Source: Owenia fusiformis | Lineage: Eukaryota > Annelida > Polychaeta > Sabellida > Oweniidae | NCBI GenBank assembly: GCA_903813345.2 | Contig: CAIIXF020000009.1 | Location: 20,115,759 to 20,175,758, forward strand | Reading direction: 5' to 3' | Length of the DNA: 60,000 nt | In this document: positions 25,441 through 35,700 of the stretch, piece after piece | Position numbering within the stretch: position 1 is the stretch's first letter | How the letters are laid out: each line of letters starts with the position of its first letter | Notes under the pieces: model-generated | Told to the model about the DNA's origin: nothing | Database searches by the model: none | What the model saw: the letters and a program-made list of their open reading frames with translations, nothing else | Translations under genes and position numbers: made by a program

Positions 25441-26169
25441 ACTCATACAAGATGGAGCATTCAGTCTCAAATGATGTGGGATAGATAAAATCCAGTCTCC
25501 AAGTCCATAAGCGTTTCAAAGGGTCAACATCTATTCACAAAAGCCGTCGCCATAATCCATAAAACACAATAATTCACAATGGTCATCAGGAGAAAACTAT
25601 GGCTGGTTTCGATCCCTATTTCTCAACCATAGATTCGTTAATTGTAGACCTAATACATGAAGTATGTTTTAATGATAAGACCTGTTATAGATGGTTCACA
25701 TCTAGGTCCAGAAAACCTAGCTTTATCAAACCCATGTGCTCTGAAACAATAGTAGGTACCAATATACGCTTAGCCTGAAAATAAAATGGGTATTCAAATC
25801 GTCAACCTTAATATTTTCATTTTAAATCTTTAATTGTATCGTCAGTTTTAGACCTTTACAATGGTTATACCTATCTTGTATATTATATTGGTAAGAGAGT
25901 CTAGCCAGAAAAGGTCATACGTCAAACCACTAATCTATGAAATCATAGTTGGTAAAATGAGAGGGGCCTTCTAATCGTATACCTTAATTTAGTCAAAATC
26001 AGACCTTATATTTTGAGAACTCTCAATGATAGCACATTTAAGATTGTTCAAATCACCAGAAAATATACACATTTTTCCCCTACGGTAGAAAACTAGAAAA
26101 CATCATATTTCATGTATACATAAAGAACATGCAAAAATCCCTAAAATTTAGCTAATTTAATTAGATTGA

Positions 26170-26620
26170 AAATTGATGACAAAAGTCCATGTGCGTTATG
26201 GCAAGTGATTTTAGACCGTCATATCTTTCACCATGGGAACTGTGTGTGGTCATATATAGAGTGATTTCTATTGAAATAATTTGTTTATACCCCATGTCAA
26301 CAATTTAAAAATGTTGAACCTATATTTACTCAAAAGAGAATTTTCTTTTTCTGATTGTTATTGCATGAAAGGATTGTCCAACAAGGGGTCTAAAACTTCT
26401 TCAAGAGTAGAATGGTATTGAAAGTCACGTTTTGAAGATACCATTTTTGATGACCAAAACTGCTGAAAACAATGGATAGCATGAGTTTTCCCTATGGTTT
26501 TCCTATGGTTTTTAACTTAAGCGCATTTCAATGCCAATCCCCATATATGACCAAAATGTACTCATGGTGAAAGATATGACCGTCTAAAATCACTTGCCAT
26601 ACCTTAGATGGTCTTTTGTT
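26170..26620. repeat. Inverted repeat, arms of about 110 bp
   Basis: The arms 26170-26275 and 26505-26620 share GGCAAGTGATTTTAGAC, GTCATATCTTTCACCATG and GGTCATATAT in opposite orientation. The loop is about 230 bp. No terminal target duplication was identified. Confidence 0.7.
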
Positions 26621-26860
26621 GAATTTTAAAAAATCGACATTCCCATGTAAACCAATGGGAAGGGCAAGTTTGCCGCAAGTCATATGATAAAATATCTATC
26701 CGTCTAAGTTCTCTCAAAACACAAGTTAAGTAGACAATTGGATTTACTCACTTTAACATAAAATTGTGTTGTTGTGTTTCTCTAGGTTTAAAAAAGTTAT
26801 AGGTCTCCGAAGTCAAAATAATTTTTCAAGAAACCTTTCTCATTGAAAGAACACGCTATA
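26620..26860. repeat. Dispersed repeat shared with 57520-57770
   Basis: Both copies run through TCCCATGTAAACCAATGG, AGTCATATGA and a final CATTGAAA segment in the same order and orientation. This indicates one repeat family with diverged copies 31 kb apart. Confidence 0.65.
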
Positions 26861-27247
26861 AATGGGATCGTTAGACCAGAATAAGTGGCGGATCGTCTTA
26901 CCTTTCGGTCTTTATTTACTCGAATATAAATATGAAACAATGAATGAACCACCATGTAACCTCAAAAACAGAATGCGCTTAAATATACAAAATGAAACAA
27001 CTATACTAGGAACATCAATATTGTAACATAATATGAAAAAGATGTACGTTCTCTTGCAGACGCAGTTTTGTTTTGACGGGGAATTACCTGAATGATGACA
27101 TCATAGCTTGGACTACAAGTTACAGGAAATATTTTCTAGTCTTATGTCACAAGTGAATCTACACTGCTATAGAAATAAAGATGATTTTTATGAAAAAACT
27201 TGTCATGTTGACGTTTTCTTGTGAAAAATAAAATACAGTTAGACCAA

Positions 27248-27375
27248 TATCCTTAGTCTTGCTTAAAAGACCCTGTACTCCCCCCCCCCTTATCATTCTC
27301 TCTATATTGCCAGGTAAAGAGAGTGAAGGTGACGGGGGGGGGGTGGATACAGTCTTTGAGCAAGACTAAATATCC
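27248..27375. repeat. Small foldback with G and C runs
   Basis: The left arm (TATCCTTAGTCTTGCT...GTACTCCCCCC) and right arm (GGGGGGTGGATACAGTC...GCAAGACTAAATATCCT) pair around a loop of about 55 nt. It looks like a MITE-scale foldback. No coding potential. Confidence 0.6.
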
Positions 27376-29232
27376 TCAGCCCTAATTGATTTAATGATCC
27401 ATGCTTTACCAAGTACAATAGGTGGATGCACTAACAGCTCGGATGTTATAATTACTGCGTCATATTGCAATGCTATTTACTGTTCCATTTGATCGGTATA
27501 GTTAAGCCTACTCTTTCGTTTTTGTCCATGCAATAAATATTCAAGGAAATTAAAATATTATTGTTCATACTAAAGTGCCTTCAAAGAAATGTGTTACCCT
27601 CAAACATGAGTATTGTGACGAAATCTCCGTTAATATGCCGAAAGCTTATTACTGTTCGGAGTTCGTAGTTTGTAATAAATGGCAGGTCGTGACATTATCC
27701 ACACCAATGCCTTGTTAGTTCCTCGAAGAAGCTCTGTTGAATAAGAACACCGTGGATGTTGACACTAAACTATTTGTTATGACTTTCAAATATTCTAAAA
27801 TCAAATCATTTTAAAGGCTTGTTTGCTTGCTTTGATTCTGTCGTGAAATAAAAAAAATTCAGCGTCCTACTTAAGCATATTTAGAATATTATTTGAAATC
27901 TCGAGACGGAAACCAAAAAAAGGCAAAAACAATTTGACAATACATCAAAATCTGCTGGACTTGTGGTCACAAATGTTATCGACCTTTTGTATACACACTA
28001 TAAGACGCAGTAATTAAGAGACAGAATTAACATATTAAACGCCATTTAATGACTCAGTTTCTCTAAGGGTATAATATATATAGGACTTTGAAACAGTTTG
28101 AATTGATTAAATGAAGTCAGTAATTGTCCAATAAATTCGCCTAAAGCTACTGGTTAAAGTTATAGGGATTGACTGGATTACAAGAATAAAGTACACATCC
28201 ACTGTGGTCAGAAATTATTAGTAAGTAACCGATCTATTTGAATAATATCTTATAATTTAATTGAAGTATTTTCTATAAATAGTACTAAAATATTAACTGA
28301 AACGAAATAATTAACCATTCTGAACAGTCTTCGATACATTGGATTCGTTTAAAAGGTATGTTATGGCACGTTTAAGGTGTAGAATAAAAAAATGATGTTT
28401 ACTGTTTAGATGTTTTTGAGTTTGTGACCCGATATATAAAGGGTATCTTTATAATTAGTTGGTATGATATTATTTTTGTCCTAAATATCATTAATACTTG
28501 GAACATTCAAGTACTTTGTGACAGTATCGTCAGCTTAGAGGCAGAATCAAATCTATAGAGATTGACAAAATGCAAGCAACATGAACAGTTGACCTACAGA
28601 TCTATTACTTAAAATCTCAACTATAATATCTCCCGTATGATCCACGATGTGTTATCAATTGGAAGTTTTAAAGTGCAAAAATTGGGCATTTTTTTAATTC
28701 TCCCGAATAATAAATATTATAACAATATTTATAGAAAACTGAATGCATTATTATAAAATTAGTTCTCCTTAAATATATATTTAGATATACATTTTGGGGA
28801 TTTTTATAAGAGAGATACGGCAATGAATGATATGAGCCAAAAATATTCTAAAGAAACAATTTGGTCAAGAGTGCTCTGACTACTAGTCAGTGCCATCTTG
28901 CTAGATCTGATACCTTTACTTTAAAAATTACATTGCATCTTCAATCACGTGTCCCCATATTCCTTATTTGATTTCACTAAAACTGGATCCATTCTTGAGG
29001 AAATTTTTGATATGGATGTTTGTATTTAACCCTAATACGGGCAACGTAGTTTTCAAAACACTAACTAGCAAGGGGTCAGATGACCCCCCTACCTGGTGTT
29101 TTCAGAGTTAGAGAGGTACATTAAAAACTGAGGTGTCATATAATAGGTCATTCAAAGCTCTTGAGGAAGGTCCATTTAATTCCCAAAAAAGTAGGTCAAG
29201 TGAGGTCAAAATTAGGTTAAAGTAACATAAGG

Positions 29233-29690
29233 GGTCTTCACTAGATTTCCCACTACGGCAACATCTTTTAAAATGCCCGAATTTTAAACATCCGTTACAC
29301 TGCTCATTAGCCGCAGGACACGTGCCTCCTCTATGTATCAGTCCACAGTTGTCACACCTTTGTGACTGCGACTTCTTTACAATACTGACTTCCTCATGTC
29401 CACTTTCTGTGCGGGAATTTAGAGAGTTCTTATGGACGTTACTCTGCTCATATAAGCGTGCTGTCTTTAGAGCATGGTCTAATGTGAGGTCCTCCTCGTA
29501 TCTTAGTAGCTTCTCTTGGATTTGTGTTGAATGGCAATGTGTCAATATCATGTCGGCGATCATCTCATCAAGATCGGGGAATTTACAGTCTCTGCCAATA
29601 AGTCTAAGTTTTGTAACAAACTCGTCAATAGACTCATCCTTCGACTGGTAGCATTCATAGAACATTTTCCTCTGGATTGACCTGTTTTTC
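29233..29690 (-). mobile_element. Ty3/gypsy-like gag fragment with two zinc knuckles
   Basis: An open frame of about 150 codons on the minus strand resembles the capsid C-terminal and nucleocapsid part of invertebrate gypsy Gag. It has a capsid-like segment (DESIDEFVTKLRLIGRDCKF, then DMILTHC and QEKLLRYEEDLTL) and two Cys/His knuckles at about residues 113-125 (CDNCGLIHRGGTC) and 132-144 (CNGCLKFGHFKRC). The knuckles depart slightly from the canonical CX2CX4HX4C spacing. Similarity stops near 29233. The upstream half of gag and any LTR are missing, so this is a dead fragment. Confidence 0.8.
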
Positions 29691-29691
29691 A

Positions 29692-29840
29692 AAACAGCAA
29701 GAGTACAGGAACGCGACCTCGAATGACCCTGTACTGCAACGCATTATGGAATATTGCAGAATTGGATGGCCTGAAAAGACTGATGTACATGAATCAGTCA
29801 TGCCATATTACACCTTTCATGATGAACTCAGATTTTCTTG
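29692..29840 (+). mobile_element. gypsy-like pol fragment, opposite strand to gag
   Basis: The translated segment with NDPVLQRIMEYCRIGWP, then VMPYYTFHDEL, resembles the connection between RNase H and integrase in Ty3/gypsy polyproteins. About 50 codons survive before the frame degenerates. It starts at the point where the gag fragment begins on the other strand, which gives a head-to-head junction at about 29691. Confidence 0.65.
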
Positions 29841-30397
29841 TGTTTTTTTGAATTTTTCAATAAAAAACAACATATAATATTTGTTAGCCAGAAAAGGATA
29901 ATACATGTGATTGATATACAAGTATATAGTATCTACCTTCTAGGGCAAAAACGCTTGTAAATATCTTTCCTAGATCCGGAGATATATAGGTAACTTGGTT
30001 GAACATTTGAAGAAATAAAAATGGGGTGTAGGGGAGACAAACAGTCTAGGTCCTAGAATAGATAATAATTCAAAATTTTTAGTGCCTCTCAGCCAGCAAA
30101 AACGCTATCTCACAACTGGCCGCTTGTCGATAATAGCATATTTGAGCCAGAAGTTGCAGCACACTTACCAATTTTCATGGTTTGTTTTGCTTCTAACGAC
30201 AAATGCTATATGGTTCTATAGGTACATAATTAAAATATTACATAGCATCACGGTTTTTGTTCTATATTTACTGATTGGTGACAATTTTCCAAAATAAATA
30301 AAGCCATCCGAGATGACAGTCGAGAACATTTTTCTCAAAAACTAGCAATTGTATTGCAATTTACTCTTAGCAACTTATTTTTTCATACTTCTAATTA
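29841..30397. other. Short unannotated interval
   Basis: AT-rich sequence between the retroelement fragments and the next DNA transposon. No gene or clear repeat was recognised; an ORF at 30082-30297 has no recognisable similarity. Confidence 0.4.
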
Positions 30398-31202
30398 TTG
30401 TGGTCCAAAAGTGTGAACACCTGCAACCGGCTATATTTACTTAATACTTGCATGAATAGACTCATATTTTCTCATGTTGTAGAAAAAGGTCTAAAATTTT
30501 GGTTGATGCCATAATTTAATCTCAGTCTTAAATTTTGAAGAAATTGCAAGAGTTTAGCAAACATGCCTGAAAATTAGATATTGTGCAAAAGTTTACCAAT
30601 ATGATTCACAGAAATTGTTGAAACACATTGGATGATCTTAAACAGTTTTCAGTTAGAGATATAAGTTTAAAACCTTACCATATGACAAAAAGGACACTAT
30701 TAAGCAGAAAACACATTTCACTCTTGTGGAAGGAAGTTGCCCCTGTGACCAGGAGTCTGAGAAACCCTTCATCAAATATCTTTAAAAATCAAAAGAAAAT
30801 CCAATATTCAATGTTTTGAGCCATATTTCATTAGAATCGGTCCATGATTTATGAAGATATTGACATTTCAAGATCATATAGGGGTATGTTAGCTATTTTA
30901 CTGGAAATCGTCTATGGAAGCTTAGAACATTTCTTTGGATCACAACAACTTTGCAACTAACAAAGGTACGATGCTAGTTTTAAGCCATAATGTGTTGGAT
31001 TCAAGATTGAACAAAGTGAGAAAACATTAGTTCTTTAAGACTGCAGCTTAAAAAATACTAGAAAATGGCAACTCCACGGAGTAGCAAATCCCAACGAACA
31101 CTATATAAATCATCAATCTGTACAGTCACAATGTAATATCTACTCTTACCATCTACTCTTACCTTCAATAAATATTTTAAATCATTGTAGTATCTGTAAT
31201 GG

Positions 31203-31490
31203 TGAAATTTCTGCTCTCGTCAGCCATTTTGAATTTTCAGAGGCGCAAATCAAAAAACAATGCCATAATTGTGATCTACTCTGAAATTCCTTCAATTTGA
31301 GTATAATATAGCCATACTTTTAAGAGATCAGAAAATAATTGCGAAATCCCGCATTAGGCGGCCATTTTGAATTTTTTGAGGCCTGAATCAGAAAACGCTA
31401 CAATATCTGCAATCTACTCTAAATTGCCTTTCATTTGAGTATAATAAAGCTATACTTCAAAAACATCTCAAAATTAACGCAAATTCCCAT
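31203..31490. repeat. Tandem duplication, period about 138 bp
   Basis: GCCATTTTGAATTTT recurs at 31223 and 31361, followed in each copy by related text down to GAGTATAATA and a CTATACTT or CCATACTT segment. Confidence 0.7.
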
Positions 31491-31718
31491 TTACGGCCCC
31501 TGGGGGTCAGGGTGAAAAACCCGGGATATATGTGAAAAAGATAGAATTTCAAATAAAAATATTTATTATTTTGGTTTAAAATGAAAAACATAAGATTTTT
31601 GCGAAAAATTCCCGCCATTTTTAAACTGGCGGCCATCTTGAAAAAAAAACTATTCACCAATATACATCTTTCTACCAAATATGAAGAAAAGCTGTCCACT
31701 AGTATTCGAGTTATCTTC

Positions 31719-31772
31719 CTGACAGACGGACGGACTGACTGACTGACTGACGGACTGACGGACAGACGGACG
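31719..31772. repeat. GAC(G/T/A) tetranucleotide microsatellite
   Basis: An imperfect tract of GACGGACT/GACTGACT units is followed by the small stem ATCCCTACAGAACTTCGTTCGTTGGGAT split around a TTCG-type centre. It lies in a conserved-looking repeat segment. Confidence 0.75.
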
Positions 31773-32052
31773 GAGGGCTTCACTATATCCCTACAGAACT
31801 TCGTTCGTTGGGATAATTAGGGGAAGGTTGTTGAAGGGTTGAAGAATCGCTGATATTGAAAATCACATTTTATCCATATTCAGTAATATTTGGTTAAGGC
31901 TTATAATTTCGCAAATTTCAAGACTAAGAAAAATGTATGGTGCCAACATGAATTTTAGACCTTCCTCTACAACATGTAAATATAAAAGAATTCCTGCAAA
32001 TAATAAAGGAAATATGGCCCGTTGCAGGGGTTCACTTTTTTGGACCACCCTG

Positions 32053-32789
32053 TGTATTCACTATTTTGTAAATCACATGCATATTTAGATGCTAAAAGAA
32101 TAAGAATAGCTGAGAAATTCAAAGATTCTTCGGGGAGGGGAGACAAATAAATTTATTTCTACAAAAGTAATAAAGATATGGTTTTGTAGACATCTGACCA
32201 ACATGTTCAGGACCTCCCAAAATAATTTCACGGATATGTAACCAGTTTTTGAAAAATCATTTTTTACTCAAATTATTTGGATCAAAACGCGAGTCGCAGA
32301 CAATTGTGCGCAACGATAGGATACTGAAAATATTGTAAGAGATTGGGGTCGAATATAGAAAACAGCATGACACATGATGACTCAACCAGTCGGGGATATC
32401 ATGGTACAAAAATAATTGTATTTGAAGTGCTGGGATACAGTGACTTTTCTGCAAAGATCATTGAATTCTCCTTTCCAATAGTTTCACCCAAAACTAAAGA
32501 TACCACTGGAATAAACATTTCAGTGTCACTCTATTTAAATGGATATGATAATACCTTGATGGCAATCACATTGTTTCAAACATCAAAAGATCTGAAATTG
32601 CCTGTAGTTTGAAAGTCTGGAAACATGTTGAAAAATACGGCATGCCGATTGTAACAGTCGACTGATTTCAAGTGATTTGTCTTTTACTGTAAAATCAAGA
32701 ATTTCACGATTCTTTATTAGTTACAACTCATGACACGCTATATGACTGTGAACAAATAAATCGAACTATTTCTATTTGTCAGGTCTACT
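32053..32789. other. Upstream region of gene C
   Basis: Non-coding sequence of 737 bp. An AG acceptor at 32781-32782 lies 7 nt before the gene C ATG, so an upstream 5' UTR exon, or a spliced leader, is expected. An ORF of 89 codons (32343-32612) is unrecognised and probably fortuitous. No core promoter could be picked. Confidence 0.45.
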
Positions 32790-35700
32790 ATGTGGACGGT
32801 TCTCCTCATCCAGGCCCTCGTCGGGTATGCGGCATCACAATCTTTTATTAGACGTAAGTGCCATGCAATGGTTATTTGTTCCAAATAACAAAATACCCAT
32901 GACATTTTGTAAATATGCTTTGAAATACATGTAGGCCTACTCGAGAATTCTAACGTACCTTCTCCTTTATGTTGCAGCTGAAAAGGTTCAATTGGATCCA
33001 GCTCAAGAAGGTAAGAACTTTATTAAATTGAATGGAAAAACATCCATGATTCAGAAAAATGCGGATGTCGGGACTATTGGAACATGCTCACCTGATGAAA
33101 ATACTAAATTATGATAAAAAAAAATGCGTAGCCAGTATGTTTCAAGTTTAACCTATCATAAATTAATACATTAATAAATTATTTAATGACTTCTGTAGTT
33201 GCTTGTGAACTGACCGGGCTCATCTCTGATCCCATTGACTGCTGCCATTTCATCAAATGTGACCTAAGACAGGTTGGCTGGAGGTTCCCATGTTTGGGTA
33301 AGACCGTATGGAACCCAGTCCTCTGCTCGTGTGTGCCAGAGAAGACCTTCAGAGAGTGTAACCGTAGCGCATGCCCACGTATGTATGTTATAGGGTGACC
33401 AAAATGCACCACATTCAAAGTGTCCTCCATGATACTCTAATGATATATTAGAGTCAGTGCCGATTCGCAAATGATGTATCGATCAATACTCTTCTATGCC
33501 TAAGGCACGACTTGAAGTGTGCTGTACGTTTTAAAATTAGTGTAACTTTGTTTGATTCTTACCTAACAGTTATGTATGACATCTACCAGTCCTGGTGGGT
33601 TTAGATTGAGTTTTACATATATCATAACTAATAGATATTTTTATCCATGGGTTGAGGTTACCCAATATGTATTAAGGGAATGAGGATCTACCTTACTAAA
33701 TTATAATTTAGGGATAGTTTAAGAACAAAAATCATTTTCCAGTCTGTTTGGCTATCGTAAGTTTCACATGGGACCTTCATGCTCGATAGATATTATGTTG
33801 TCATTCTATGTCAAATTATCACATTAATTTTTCAATTATTTTTACACTTTTTAGCTCTCCCAACCCCCGGAACGACAGCACCTTGCCCTATTGATCTCGG
33901 AACAGGTAGAGTTTTTAATATGAAACATCAATTCAAGTGTGAATTTTATGCATTCATCTTAGAACTCGCTTTCTGTGCATTGTATATTAACACACTTAGT
34001 AATTTTGTGTCAAATTCATTTAATAATCTTATTTCCTTTAAATCTTTGGTTCCATGACCTTCTATCTCAATTTTGAATCTAAACTGAGGTACCTCGTGAC
34101 CTGCGCTTTACATCTGGTGCGCATCACCACGTGGTATCTCAAGTTTCCATATCAGATGAGACATCGCTACATAACAGTATACCTGTTCAATAATAGTCCA
34201 GTATGATTCGGTAATGTATTTGATCTTATATTCTAGAGGAATGTTGCCTGGAGGGAACTGGTCAGATCTTCCGAAGAGATGCCACTAACGACACCAGATA
34301 TTTCTTCAAGGGAGAAGCTGATCCCCAAGATTGCCCACCAGGCCAGACCTTCATCTTGAGCTCCTGTTGTTGTGAAGGGCCACTTGATAGTAAGACCAGT
34401 TGCATAATAGTCTATTTAACATAAACTTTGATCAATTGGAATATTGAGATTTTCTTAGTTTGAATACTGATCATGATTATCACAATGAAGAATTTAAAAT
34501 AAAGTAATATTTCATTATAAGTATTATTATTATTATGAGTATAATGTAAGATCGGTGTAAATTTTGGGTGACATTCAATTTCGTATGATTCTATTCGTTT
34601 TTAGAAAATAACTAACACCTGTCATAATCATACATTCATATTTTTATCTTGAACATTTTCACAAATAATCATTTTACCATAATCTGAATTTTCATGGGAT
34701 TGAACTGCAAAAATAAAGACAACTGAATAAAAAGAAAAATGTTCCAATTTTTATTGGCCCACCCTGTATGTTCGGAAGAGATTTGGCAATTTACATTTTG
34801 ATTTTCGGCGGGAATAGAATGCAGGCCATCCCTACATTTAGCAATTGTTACACTGGTGATTATCATACGAGAGTTTACATAAATTATCTATGACTAGTAT
34901 ACCGTTGTATTGAGTGTTTTTTCTTGATATATAAAATAAACTATAAAAAGCAATTCAAAGTGCAAATCAAGTACTTTTCACTTATTTATACTCTAAAGTC
35001 GTATTCTACATTTGTTTTCCTCTAGCTCCAAAATGTATTTTACTCTTATTTGAATAAAGTAGAGCCTTTTGGTGTTTTTAACTTAAAGATCATAGATTAA
35101 AATTCCAATTTCAAAGACTGTCTATTGTCCATGGAATAACAAGTAATTCTATTTGATTCATGGAATATCAGTGGCGTAGACAGCATTTGCCACGGGGTGT
35201 AAATTTTTGGGTTTGTATGGCTGCGAACGAAGCGGCCCCAAAAAGATTTTAAATTTACTAAATGAATATGGTGCACTCTAGGCTTTTTAAACTATAATTT
35301 GTTAATGTTTTGGGGGTGTCCCTTGGATACGCCCGTGACTATTATAATTAATTCGTCTAATTGTTCTTTACTAACATCCATGTATGTAGCTATGAGCTAT
35401 GTAACTGGGCATTAAGGAAGCTGGAAACCCCTACTTGAAGGTGTCTCTATTTAAGGTGCACTCCTGAATTTCTTTTTGTGTGCACCTCTTAATTTCTTCA
35501 AATTGGTTTTGCCTGAACCAAGGATCGAACCCAGGGCCACTGCGTTATATAGGTGTACTGGTAAAGCCACAACGGTTGAGCCATAATGCTACGTCCGTAC
35601 CCGACCTACCTCTCGGAAGTACTAGTACCATCGCCCATCTACTATTAATACAGGCTGCTCCATTAAAAATTGCAAAATAAAATACTTCCTGATAACGCAT

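Larger units (their letters stand above)
25441..29107. other. Non-coding stretch with dispersed and inverted repeats
   Basis: No gene is supported in this 3.7-kb interval. Visible structure: an inverted repeat (26170-26275 against 26505-26620), a block at about 26620-26860 also found at about 57520-57770, and a G/C-run hairpin at 27248-27375. From about 27400 to 29100 the sequence is AT-rich and nothing was recognised. Confidence 0.5.
30398..32052. mobile_element. Degenerate CAGGGTGG-family (Tc1/mariner-like) element, 1.65 kb
   Basis: The right end reads GTGAACCCCTGCAACGGG when inverted from GGACCACCCTG (ending 32052). The left end has TGGTCCAAAAGTGTGAAC then CTGCAACCGG near 30400. Inverted similarity extends about 100 bp. 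The interior contains a tandem duplication of about 138 bp (31203-31490) and a tetranucleotide tract (31719-31772). It is too decayed to carry a transposase. Confidence 0.7.

Noticed and set aside
29322-29651. 109-codon plus-strand ORF
   Set aside because: It is the antisense shadow of the gag fragment, whose minus-strand frame carries the zinc knuckles.
31457-31783. 108-codon minus-strand ORF with Ser/Val/Arg/Pro repeats
   Set aside because: Its repetitive N-terminus is only the GACK tetranucleotide tract read in frame.
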